64,000 nucleotides of DNA, taken from contig JBKAHA010000006.1 of assembly GCA_046290675.1 (NCBI GenBank), positions 248,001-312,000 of the forward strand, read 5' to 3'. The notes below the pieces were generated by a model. That model was given only the letters and a program-made list of their open reading frames with translations, made no database searches and was not told the DNA's origin. The translations under genes were made by a program, and so were the position numbers. Positions 26,345 through 34,552 of the stretch are shown here, one piece after another. Source of the DNA: Aureliella sp046290675. GTDB lineage: Bacteria; Planctomycetota; Planctomycetia; Pirellulales; Pirellulaceae. Within the stretch, counting starts at the first letter, position 1, and every line of letters begins with the position of its first letter.

Positions 26345-27871
26345 TCATTTGCCTGTTCTGGTTGCTGGTGCTTGGTTCGTTTGCCGTTGACGAGTTCTGG
26401 CATTGGCGGATGGCACAAAAACGACATGTGGAATCGTCAACTGCCTTCCGAGTCGACCCGTGGCCGAAGCGGGCAGCTGCGTTGTTTGAGTCCGGTCGAT
26501 TCGATGACCATCGTCATGGGCGATTTGGAGGTAACCGAGGACCTCTATTGCGCCGGCTTCGATCGGGAAGCGTTCGAGCAATTCGCTCAACGCACATTCC
26601 TTACCGGCAGAGGTTGCCTCCCGGATTCGGCTACGCATCTGAGTCCAGTGCAATCGCTCGAGTTCAACGAGTTGCTTCAAGGCGGCTTGTTGTTGCTCCG
26701 GATCGGATTGCTGCGGTTGCAATTCGACTTCTTCGAACGGTTCCGTTGCCGACCAGAAGGGGCGGTCAAAGGGACATTGAACTTCGAGCTCGACTTCGAC
26801 GTCTAAGCCGACTTCGGTCGGGGGGGTATTCGACTGAGCCGCTGCGGCACCGAGAATGTCACGCAGAAGATGGGATAGACGCTGGTGGTGCCGCGTTGAC
26901 CGTGAGTCGAGGAGCCTACGCAACGTTACTGACAAGTGTTGTGTGGTTCTGAGGATTTTCTCGGCTTCTGCAATCAGTGTCGGGACCATCAGACGCAATT
27001 CCTGAAGGTCTTCTTCTTGCTCTGCCAGAGCTTCGATTTGGTTGAGCTGCGCGATCAGCTCGTTGATCCGATCTTGATTATCCGGGGAATGGAGCAATTT
27101 GAGGAACTCGAAGAAGCTCTGGCCTTGGTCGCCGTGTTTGAGCATGTCCTCGCTGTCCAGTGCGAACTGCAGTATTTCGCCTCTTGAATCGCTAGCAGCC
27201 AAGATTCGCTGCTGGACTCCGCGGGTAATTGCTTTAAAGCGATCTTCGACGGATCGGAACTCACTTTTAAGCTGCCGCAATTGCTGAAGAGCAAGTTGAA
27301 AACGCTCGCGGACCTGAGTTTCGTTAAGTGTTTTCTGAGTTGGCGAGTTTCTTAGCTGCTGGATCTCATTTTCGAGACGTTGTTTCTCAAGTTCGAGATG
27401 GCGTAGGCGTTCAGTGGGATCCGTTTCGACTCCTTTTACGACGTCGCCGAGTACCTCTAAAATGGTACGCATCTTGGATTCGGTTCCAATGAATGCGGCC
27501 GGCCGCGTAGCGCGGTCGACGAAGTCCAACGCTTTCTCAAATTCGGCGGTCAGCTGATAGCAGGGCTCCTCTACGTCTTCTTCCACAAACCGCTTGAGCC
27601 AGCCGATGGAAGCCGAGCACCAGGCGGATAAATAGGTATCGGCTTTTTCTCGGGAATCTGATTTGCCGTCGACGACCAACAAACCGTCTTTCGTGAGTTG
27701 GTCCAGATAGGCGTCGAGTTGAATGGTTAGCTCAGAATGGCGACGCGTGATTTGCCCCGCCAATTTGAACTCGGTGCGCAGGAAATCCACGATCCAAAAC
27801 GCGTGCGGAGAACGGATAAGCCGTACCGCCGGCGAAGAGGCGAAGAATTTCTGGAGCGAATCAACTTGCAT
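26345..27871 (-). CDS. jetA: JetA-like kleisin subunit (DUF3375)
   Basis: 508 residues. The start (SLQKFFASSPAVRLIRSPHA, then WIVDFLRTEFK) is the DUF3375 signature. A winged-helix region precedes a long coiled-coil helix (about 170-300), as expected of a kleisin linking two JetC heads and JetB. The tail past residue 480 (FVPSANARTRQRQTNQAP) is low complexity. First gene of the operon; its promoter lies in 27872-28483. Confidence 0.9.
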   Translation of the reverse strand: MQVDSLQKFFASSPAVRLIRSPHAFWIVDFLRTEFKLAGQITRRHSELTIQLDAYLDQLTKDGLLVVDGKSDSREKADTYLSAWCSASIGWLKRFVEEDVEEPCYQLTAEFEKALDFVDRATRPAAFIGTESKMRTILEVLGDVVKGVETDPTERLRHLELEKQRLENEIQQLRNSPTQKTLNETQVRERFQLALQQLRQLKSEFRSVEDRFKAITRGVQQRILAASDSRGEILQFALDSEDMLKHGDQGQSFFEFLKLLHSPDNQDRINELIAQLNQIEALAEQEEDLQELRLMVPTLIAEAEKILRTTQHLSVTLRRLLDSRSTRHHQRLSHLLRDILGAAAAQSNTPPTEVGLDVEVELEVQCPFDRPFWSATEPFEEVELQPQQSDPEQQQAALKQLVELERLHWTQMRSRIREATSAGKECALSELLERFPIEAGAIEVLGYLQIAHDDGHRIDRTQTTQLPASATGRLGRQLTIPHVVFVPSANARTRQRQTNQAPATRTGK

Positions 27872-28483
27872 GTTTGTACAGTGAATTAAGAGACGCCAAA
27901 CGTACCTGTCGTCGACGGACGCCAGTGATGACGGTGGGAAGTGCCTGGATGGAAGGCGTATACGACCGCCACCCCCTCAGTTGGTGGGTTCGGCAGTCGG
28001 GCCAAACTATCGTCACCCGATTGGATGCGAGTGTCGCCCCAAAAATCAAGCAGAATGGCCAGAAAGACTCGGAGAATGCTCGGGCCCAATCCGCGCAACT
28101 GACGCGACCAGCACGATTTACCTTGATTCAAGCCAATTCGACGGTCAAGCGTCTCCGGTCGGACATCTATGGCATTTCTGTAATTGCGGTCCAACAGGCT
28201 TTATTGGCGGAATATTGAACCAATTGGACAGCCGCGGCGTTCTGTGTTCTGTGTTCTGTGTTCTGTGTTCTGTGTTCTGTGTTCTGTGTTCTGTGGGCTT
28301 GCGAATTCCCATTCAAGCGGCTGAGAGACGCCAGCACATGCTAAGGGAAGATTCGAGGCTTGGATCTTAGGAGTCTACCGATTCACTGATGTTTGGTCTT
28401 TTGGGATGCACTCCGTGCAAAAGACTGTTAGGCTTCCAGCCCGAAGCGGGCGGTCGCTTCGATGAAGACAGTTCGATGCGTTC
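27872..28483. other. 612-bp divergent region between jetA and a Ser/Thr kinase
   Basis: Contains the promoters of the jet operon (minus) and kinase gene (plus) and the heptamer repeat at 28240-28295. ORFs of 100-115 codons cross it on both strands, but none has a domain or ribosome site that convinces me. Confidence 0.4.
28240..28295. repeat. Tandem repeat, 8 x TTCTGTG
   Basis: Eight perfect copies of a 7-bp unit, 188 bp upstream of the kinase ATG and 368 bp from jetA. Such perfect short tandem repeats mutate in copy number by slippage. Confidence 0.95.
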
Positions 28484-30271
28484 ATGGCACGCATAATGTC
28501 AGGGCGGCAGACGGACAGATTGGAAAGCATAGTGACCAACAACCCAGATCATGCGGATTCGGATCCGAAGGCGGATGAGCTGGCGAGCCAACTCAAGCTT
28601 GCGGCGGCATATCAATCCGAGTTGGCTGGGCAGGGCAAGCCACATGGTCCAGCAGAGGTACTACGCGAATTTCCTGTGTTGCATGGTCAGCAGCATGCGG
28701 AGCTGGCTCTGGCCTACCAAGCGACACTCCTGGCACATCCACAAGAGCGGCGCGAAAGCCGCGAACGTGTTCTGCAGCAAGTTCCGCATCTCAAGGCTGA
28801 CCTGATCCGGCAATTCGATTTCGCTGACGCGATTCGGATGCAGGCCGACACGGTTGTCGCTGCCCCTGCCGACTCAGGAGCGGACCCTGGCCCCGAGGTC
28901 CCGTCGATGGTTGGCCGTTTCGATATGGGGCCTATGGTTGGTCAAGGCGGGACCGGCATGGTTTTTCAGGCTTATGACACACTGCTCGATCGTGATGTTG
29001 CGATTAAAGTCCCGCGTGTCGAAGTTCGGAGAGACGCGGCGGCCGAGCAGCGATTGGTTCGCGAGGCTCGAATCGCATCGCAGCTTCGGCACCCGAATTT
29101 GGCTGAATTGCTTGACATTGCCGAGCATGGTGGAGCCCGATACCTTGTTAGCCGCTGGGCCAATCGGGGCAGCCTGCAGCAGTTGCTTGCCGCGAAGCAG
29201 GCTCCAATGTCTGAGGAAGCGGCTCTTTGGTTAATGCAGCAGATCACGTCCGGTCTGTCCTATTGCCATCGTAAGCAGGTTTACCATCTCGATTTGAAGC
29301 CAGGCAATATCTTGTTTTCGACGGAGTCCCAAGAGGGCGGCGAAATTCCAAGCGAATTGCCGGGTGTCCCGCTCATTACTGATTTCGGAATAGCTCTTTT
29401 CGCGACCCAAGATAGAACCGTTAGTTTTAGCCACACAGGTCTCGGGACGCCGATGTATATGGCTCCCGAACAGATTAGCGGTGATGTCGCCGCGTTGGGC
29501 GCCGCTACAGATGTATTTGCATGCGGCCTGATTTTTTACGAGTTGCTCGCTGGTAAACACCCGCTGGCGGACGCATCCATTGCGGATGCCGTCAATGGGA
29601 TCCGTACCGGTCTGATTCCTGATCTTCCAAACGGGATTCAGGTGAGCCCGTCTGCAAAGGCGATCTTATTCAAGTGTCTGCAGGATGATCCTAGCCGGCG
29701 TTATGAGCACGCCGAAGCACTCAACGCGGATTTGGAGCGAGTGCTCGGCGGAGGAAGCGTCACGCCGCGGAAGCGAAGTTGGGCCTCACGACTCCAAAGC
29801 TTTTCGAAACGCAACGAAAGCATAGACCAAGCCGCCTTTGTTAGCCTGGGGCTTAATGGGAGCCTCTTTACCGGTTTCTTCTTTATTCTCTTTGCACTCG
29901 CTCTGAAGATTTGGCCTGAATTCGACGGCGACCCTGTGGAATATACCTTGGACGTCTTCAAGCTCTTCGTATTCCCGCACGGACCGATGATCATCAATTC
30001 CGTGCTAGTTTTGCGTGGTCTTCGGCGTCTGCATTTGATTAATACCGTGCTCTCAGCAATTCTGGTCGCGATGGTTTCGGTGACTTTGATTTCCGGAGAC
30101 AGTCCACTCCGAATCTACGAAGGGCACCTCTTTACGTTTGCGTTCCTGCATCTCACCGTACTTGGTCTCTCGTTGTGCATGCTTGCAGCTCACATGCTCG
30201 CGATGCCTGCTTGGGTTCGGCTAAATGCACAAGCCAAAAGCAGAAACGGCCGGAGCATGAAACCCGATTAA
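28484..30271 (+). CDS. Membrane-anchored serine/threonine protein kinase
   Basis: 595 residues. An N-terminal helical region (about 30-125) precedes the kinase domain (about 145-420): glycine loop VGQGGTGMVF, lysine in VAIKVPR, catalytic loop YHLDLKPGN, DFG in ITDFGIAL, and MAPEQ. The catalytic-loop Arg of HRD is Leu here, so it is a non-RD kinase that may not need activation-loop phosphorylation. Four hydrophobic segments lie at about 450-580, so the kinase is held at the membrane by its C-terminus rather than having a PASTA-type sensor. ATG 28484 or 28496. Divergent from the jet operon. Confidence 0.9.
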   Translation: MARIMSGRQTDRLESIVTNNPDHADSDPKADELASQLKLAAAYQSELAGQGKPHGPAEVLREFPVLHGQQHAELALAYQATLLAHPQERRESRERVLQQVPHLKADLIRQFDFADAIRMQADTVVAAPADSGADPGPEVPSMVGRFDMGPMVGQGGTGMVFQAYDTLLDRDVAIKVPRVEVRRDAAAEQRLVREARIASQLRHPNLAELLDIAEHGGARYLVSRWANRGSLQQLLAAKQAPMSEEAALWLMQQITSGLSYCHRKQVYHLDLKPGNILFSTESQEGGEIPSELPGVPLITDFGIALFATQDRTVSFSHTGLGTPMYMAPEQISGDVAALGAATDVFACGLIFYELLAGKHPLADASIADAVNGIRTGLIPDLPNGIQVSPSAKAILFKCLQDDPSRRYEHAEALNADLERVLGGGSVTPRKRSWASRLQSFSKRNESIDQAAFVSLGLNGSLFTGFFFILFALALKIWPEFDGDPVEYTLDVFKLFVFPHGPMIINSVLVLRGLRRLHLINTVLSAILVAMVSVTLISGDSPLRIYEGHLFTFAFLHLTVLGLSLCMLAAHMLAMPAWVRLNAQAKSRNGRSMKPD

Positions 30272-30273
30272 AA

Positions 30274-30302
30274 AACGTCCAGCGCACAGGACGCTGGACG
30301 TT
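30274..30302 (-). terminator. Strong intrinsic terminator between convergent genes
   Basis: AACGTCCAGCG and CGCTGGACGTT are perfect 11-bp arms around a 7-nt loop. On the minus strand a run of six T follows, so it serves the Gly/Gln-rich gene; it abuts the kinase TAA and may also stop plus-strand transcripts. Confidence 0.85.
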
Positions 30303-30343
30303 GTAGTAATTCCCATCTGAAAGTCCTCGACTAAACAATCGAG

Positions 30344-30829
30344 TCAATTGTTGCGATTTCCACCATTTGCAGGAGGTGGTCGGCGATTGCGAGTGCTGGC
30401 GAACTGAACTTGGGGGGGCTGTCGTTGTGCTCCCGCAAGCTGGGCTGACGCCATCGGGCTAGCTGCGTCGCCGATCTGAGCGAGCAGTTGTTGGTTCTGC
30501 TGCTGGAGCTGGGCGAGCTGCTGTTTCATTGCCATGAGCTGCTGCTGCAGCAGCTGATTCTGTCGTTGCATCATTTGCATCTGCTGCATGGCCTGAGCGA
30601 AGACTTGAGGATTGCCGCCAGCCGCAAATCCTCCCCCCATGCCACCGCGTCCCTGCATCCCACCACCGAAGCCGCCACCTGCCAAGGCAGCTGCGCCACC
30701 TCCCATTCCGCGGCCGCCTGTTTCGCCACCACCACGACTGCATTGCGCTAGTCCCGGCGCAGCTAAGAATAACACTGTGCTGACTGCCCCCAATAGCATG
30801 GTCGGCTTTTGAATTCGTCGTCTCTGCAT
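30344..30829 (-). CDS. Small exported Gly/Met/Gln-rich protein
   Basis: 161 residues from ATG 30829. A signal peptide ends near APGLAQ. Next comes a Gly/Met-rich stretch (GGGFGGGMQGRGGMGGGF), then a Gln-rich helix likely to be a coiled coil (MQQMQMMQRQNQLLQQQLMA and repeats), then a polar tail with NRRPPP. It looks like a periplasmic or surface low-complexity protein; I recognise no family. Upstream, GGGGACAGAAGG gives a purine-rich ribosome site. Confidence 0.7.
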   Translation of the reverse strand: MQRRRIQKPTMLLGAVSTVLFLAAPGLAQCSRGGGETGGRGMGGGAAALAGGGFGGGMQGRGGMGGGFAAGGNPQVFAQAMQQMQMMQRQNQLLQQQLMAMKQQLAQLQQQNQQLLAQIGDAASPMASAQLAGAQRQPPQVQFASTRNRRPPPANGGNRNN

Positions 30830-31023
30830 CCTTCTGTCCCCTACTCTTTGAAAAGACTTTGCCGAAGCGGAAGAGTTGCACATAACACAGATGGTCGAAT
30901 TTGACCAACTGCGCATGCGAAAACGCATTGTGCCTATGTTGGCAGGGGGGACGTCTCGCGGAATGTCACGAGAAAACTGCAAAAAGATTCGAAGGTTAAG
31001 TTGCTTAAGTTTTGGCTGGCAGC

Positions 31024-32664
31024 TTAGTCTTCGGGCAGTTCGACTTTGGTGATACGCAGCCGTGTTGTGCGGTCATCTGAAGCTTCCAAAACTTTTGCTT
31101 CAGCTACTAGGTAGTCTTCAACCGTCAACGGGATGACGTCGCCCGGGTGAACAATACGTTGGGCGTAGTGCATGAGGAGTCCTGACATCGTATCTTGCTC
31201 CGTGACTTCGAAACTGACCTCGAGGGCCTCCTCCACGTCTTCAACTGGGGTTGCTCCGTCCACCACAAAGACATTCGGGCCTTCCGGTACGATCTGGGGA
31301 TCTTCGGTATCGAACTCATCTGCCACATCGCCGATGATTTCTTCAAGGACGTTCTCTAGCGTTACAATCCCAACGACGGTTCCGTGCTCGTCCAAGACAA
31401 ACGCCATCAACTGGTGTGTGCCCCGGAAATGTCGGAGCAGTGTGCTGATCTGCATGCTCTCCGGAACCTTCTTGGGTGGGCGCATGAGAGATTGGAAATC
31501 AAAGTCTTCATTGATATCGCGCCCTATCAAATCCTTGACGTGCAAGACGCCGAGCACGGAGTCCAAGGATCCGTCGCAGACTGGATACCTAGAGTGTTTG
31601 GTTCTTCGGATCAGCTCCATCGTTTCGTTGACGGGGATGTTGATATCAATGATTTCGGCTTCGCCACGGGGAAGCATGATCCGCCGGCAAACCATGTCAT
31701 CAAACTCAAAAACGGCGTCCAGAAGATTGGCTTCTGACTTGGTCAGGTTTCCGTGGATGTGAGCTTCGCTAAGCAAAGCACGAATTTCTTCTTCTGTGTA
31801 CGGGACTTCGTGCTCGCCCGCCTCTTTCATGCCGACCAAACCCAGTATCCACGCGGTCGAGGCATTCAGGGCAACCATAAGCGGGTAGGTCATGATGTAA
31901 AAGAACTTCATTGGTAAAGCGCACCAAAGAAGCATCGTTTCGGGCTGTCGAATCGCGAAAATCTTGGGGGCCTGCTCACCGACGACCAAGTGCAGTGCGG
32001 TGATCAGCGTAAAGCCGATGATGAACGAAACTGTATGAATCACAGTCTCGTTCTCGACTCCGATCAACGCGAAGATGGGTTCAATCAGGGCAGCCACTGC
32101 AGGTTCACCAACCCAACCGAGAGCCAATGAGGCCATGGTGATGCCCAGTTGGCAGGCGGAGAGTGTTTGTTCGAGACGCTTTGCCAGCCACAGTGCAGTC
32201 TTCGAAAAGAACCGCTTGGTGACAACCATCTGCTCAACTCGGCTTACGCGAACTTTGACCAATGCGAATTCGGCGGCGACAAAGAACCCGTTGGCTACCA
32301 GAAGTACAAGGGCCAGCCCGAGCATAAACCAGTCTTCGCCAGCCGAGTGTTTCTCTTTGCTGTCGGTATTGGTCTTTTGTGTGGATGACGAACTGGAGTC
32401 TGACGAGTTGCTACCCGGAGCGATTTCTTCGGATTCACCTAGAGGGGCTTCGGAATCTTCTGTAGGTAACTCGTCATCGGCGGGAGAACTGGCGGGGTCG
32501 GCTGCCCAAAAAGAATGCGTTAGCGGAAGAACATTCGCCGTGACTGTAGCAGTTAGCCATTGGGCGGAATTTGAACCGGGACTGGCAAACGTCCGACCCG
32601 GTGCCGCGCTAGCGAAGATGATGGACGCTGCAATGACCGCGTGGCGAATAGTGAATGGTAGCAC
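31024..32664 (-). CDS. CorC/CNNM-type transporter (DUF21 + CBS pair + CorC_HlyC)
   Basis: 546 residues. A signal-like hydrophobic start and a Ser/acid-rich linker (about 50-105) precede the DUF21 membrane domain with about four helices (about 112-300). Two CBS domains (RRIMLPRGEAEIIDI, then SLMRPPKKVPESMQISTLL) and the C-terminal CorC_HlyC domain (GNVFVV-like PNVFVVDGATPVEDV) follow. Family members include Mg2+ exporters (MpfA/CorC) and proteins wrongly called hemolysin C. The N-terminal extension is unusual. It is 12 bp downstream of a small ORF on the same strand. Confidence 0.9.
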   Translation of the reverse strand: MLPFTIRHAVIAASIIFASAAPGRTFASPGSNSAQWLTATVTANVLPLTHSFWAADPASSPADDELPTEDSEAPLGESEEIAPGSNSSDSSSSSTQKTNTDSKEKHSAGEDWFMLGLALVLLVANGFFVAAEFALVKVRVSRVEQMVVTKRFFSKTALWLAKRLEQTLSACQLGITMASLALGWVGEPAVAALIEPIFALIGVENETVIHTVSFIIGFTLITALHLVVGEQAPKIFAIRQPETMLLWCALPMKFFYIMTYPLMVALNASTAWILGLVGMKEAGEHEVPYTEEEIRALLSEAHIHGNLTKSEANLLDAVFEFDDMVCRRIMLPRGEAEIIDINIPVNETMELIRRTKHSRYPVCDGSLDSVLGVLHVKDLIGRDINEDFDFQSLMRPPKKVPESMQISTLLRHFRGTHQLMAFVLDEHGTVVGIVTLENVLEEIIGDVADEFDTEDPQIVPEGPNVFVVDGATPVEDVEEALEVSFEVTEQDTMSGLLMHYAQRIVHPGDVIPLTVEDYLVAEAKVLEASDDRTTRLRITKVELPED

Positions 32665-32676
32665 TGGTTAGAGCAT

Positions 32677-32970
32677 CTAGAGAGATTCAAGTGTTCGTTC
32701 AAGGGACCTATTGTAGCCGTTTTGCGGAGAACTTGGGGCGTCGCTAGAACGTCGCCAGGCCGAATTGGACTCGTCCAACACCACGGGGATGTGTTTGCCG
32801 ATGAGCGGGTCGTTATTGCGTCCCGTTGGTGGTCCAGACCAAGCGGAATCGTTCTTGAAGCCGTCCGCGCGAGTGAGGGAAGTAGCCGTCACGTTTCTTA
32901 GCCTGGCCATTTCACGTTCGAGAACCTTGTTAAGATGGTCGCCTGTCAAATCCAATTCGGCGACCGACAA
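32677..32970 (-). CDS. Small hypothetical protein upstream of the CorC gene
   Basis: 97 residues from a TTG at 32970 (LSVAELDLTGDHLNKVLERE). The N-terminal 30 residues look helical; the rest is polar and disordered (SGPPTGRNNDPL, RRSSDAPSSPQNGYN). Codon choice resembles neighbouring genes and the stop is 12 bp from the transporter ATG, so translation coupling is possible. No family recognised. Confidence 0.45.
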   Translation of the reverse strand: MSVAELDLTGDHLNKVLEREMARLRNVTATSLTRADGFKNDSAWSGPPTGRNNDPLIGKHIPVVLDESNSAWRRSSDAPSSPQNGYNRSLERTLESL

Positions 32971-33024
32971 CGCTACCTGCTGTCGGCGTCCATTCCTTTT
33001 TTGTGGTCTACATTGGAGTCAAGC

Positions 33025-33789
33025 GTGGGAATTCTGCGGCCTTCCGTGTGCATCGATGCGGTTTATGGTGAGATCACTCAGTCCGAAGCTGTTTCTGAGG
33101 TATCGAAAGCTGGGATCAATGCCTTCGAATTTTGGGGCTGGTGGGACCGGGACCTCGAATCTTTGTTGAACGCGAAGCAAGAATTTGGTCTGTCGGTTTC
33201 GGCCTGCTGTACCCACTTCATTAGTTTGGTCGATGCGACCAAACGCGATGCCTACTTGGAGGGACTTGCGAGCACGATTGAGGCCACGAAACGGATTGGG
33301 ACACAGACGATCATTTCTCAAGTTGGCGACCTGTTACCAACCATCGGTCGCGACGAGCAACGGCAATCACTTATCGATGGCCTCAAGGAAGCGGCTCCAA
33401 TGTTGGAGGCATCTGGTCGAACTCTGGTGATTGAACCTTTGAATGAGCTCGTGGATCATGCTGGATACTTCTTGATCCGTAGTGATGAGGCGTTCGAAAT
33501 TGTGCGGCGAGTCGGCAGTTCCGCGGTCAAGGTTGTCTTCGATATCTACCATCAGCAAATCAGCGAAGGCAACTTGATTGCGAACATCGAGCCGAACATC
33601 GATCTGATTGGGCATTTTCATGCTGCAGGCAACCCAGGGCGAAATGAACTGTCGCGAGGCGAGATTAACTACCGCGAGGTATTTGCGGCTATTCGTGAAA
33701 CGGATTACGACGGGTATGTGGGGCTCGAGTATTGGCCCAAGTCGGATCCAGCTTCAGAGCTTCGAATGATTGACGAATGGTTGAGCTAG
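33025..33789 (+). CDS. Hydroxypyruvate-isomerase-like sugar isomerase/epimerase (TIM barrel)
   Basis: 254 residues from GTG 33025, which has GGAG 6 nt upstream; the longer frame to 32935 lacks one. It is an AP-endonuclease-2-type xylose-isomerase-like TIM barrel: AGINAFEFWGWW in strand 2, TLVIEPLNE (metal Glu) in the middle, VFDIYHQQI with the metal Asp, HFHAAGNPGR, and final YVGLEYWP. The length, the EPLN and the AAGNPGR blocks match hydroxypyruvate isomerase (Hyi) and OtnI rather than endonuclease IV. Physiological substrate uncertain. Confidence 0.88.
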   Translation: MGILRPSVCIDAVYGEITQSEAVSEVSKAGINAFEFWGWWDRDLESLLNAKQEFGLSVSACCTHFISLVDATKRDAYLEGLASTIEATKRIGTQTIISQVGDLLPTIGRDEQRQSLIDGLKEAAPMLEASGRTLVIEPLNELVDHAGYFLIRSDEAFEIVRRVGSSAVKVVFDIYHQQISEGNLIANIEPNIDLIGHFHAAGNPGRNELSRGEINYREVFAAIRETDYDGYVGLEYWPKSDPASELRMIDEWLS

Positions 33790-33902
33790 TCGCCGCCGCG
33801 GGGGCTTGTCGATCGTGCAGGAAAACCTAAGTCAGCGTGCAAGTCCGAGAGCGTGTCGAGATTGAAAACCGTGGTTGCTCCAATTTTGAGAGAGGAGAAC
33901 TT

Positions 33903-34490
33903 GTGTCGCAAGAAAATCCCTTTGCCGCTCCGAAGTTCACGGAAGAGACGGAGATGGATGAGATTCGCTCTAAGACTCAGGGCGACCGACAGTATCTCAT
34001 ACCCTTGAAATGGCTATTTGTCTGCGTTGTCAGTGCGGCACCTAGCTTTGGTTGGGGCCTAACGATTGGCCAGACCAGTTTAGGTGAAATCCTCGGGATG
34101 CTCGCCGGAATTGCCGTCTTCGTCGTCGTCTACTCGCTTTCGGAGTTTACCGATGCAGTTCGAAGGATGAAGGCAAACACGGATCTGAGGCGGGCCCTGC
34201 GAATCGGCTACATCACACGCATCGCGATCTCGATTCTGTTCCCCGTCGGGCTCTTTCTTGATATGTTCGTCGGGATCTTTAGCGTTCGAATCGTAACCGT
34301 GTCGGCAAGCGCACTGGGGTTCATGGAAAATGGAGGCGGGGATTTTGGCGCGGGGAATGACTTTGGATTCTTTTTTGCTACGACCCTTGTCCAAGGCGTC
34401 TTTCTGAACTGCATCTTGTTTGCCTACATGCTCGTCGTGTACGCCATCATTCGCGGCGTAAAAGGGGTCCATAACCTGCCTGCCGCGTAA
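33903..34490 (+). CDS. Hypothetical membrane protein with NPFAAP start
   Basis: 195 residues. GTG 33903 follows AGAGGAG by 5 nt; the resulting N-terminus (SQENPFAAP) is a start common to many planctomycete membrane proteins. Four hydrophobic segments lie at about 36-56, 62-84, 110-130 and 155-185. No known domain and no catalytic motif. The gene stands alone between the isomerase and a convergent sulfatase. Confidence 0.75.
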   Translation: MSQENPFAAPKFTEETEMDEIRSKTQGDRQYLIPLKWLFVCVVSAAPSFGWGLTIGQTSLGEILGMLAGIAVFVVVYSLSEFTDAVRRMKANTDLRRALRIGYITRIAISILFPVGLFLDMFVGIFSVRIVTVSASALGFMENGGGDFGAGNDFGFFFATTLVQGVFLNCILFAYMLVVYAIIRGVKGVHNLPAA

Positions 34491-34552
34491 GCTCCGGCGA
34501 GCGGTTCCTGAGCCAATACCAATCAATGCTGGACCAACGAATTCAATCCGCG

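Noticed and set aside
27886..28194. 102-codon minus-strand frame upstream of jetA
   Set aside because: No ribosome site, no domain, and plus-strand frames of similar length cross the same DNA; it reads as promoter region.
28484..30271. Kinase as a fourth Jet component
   Set aside because: It is divergent, separated by 612 bp, and looks like an ordinary planctomycete membrane kinase; no evidence of a functional link beyond proximity.
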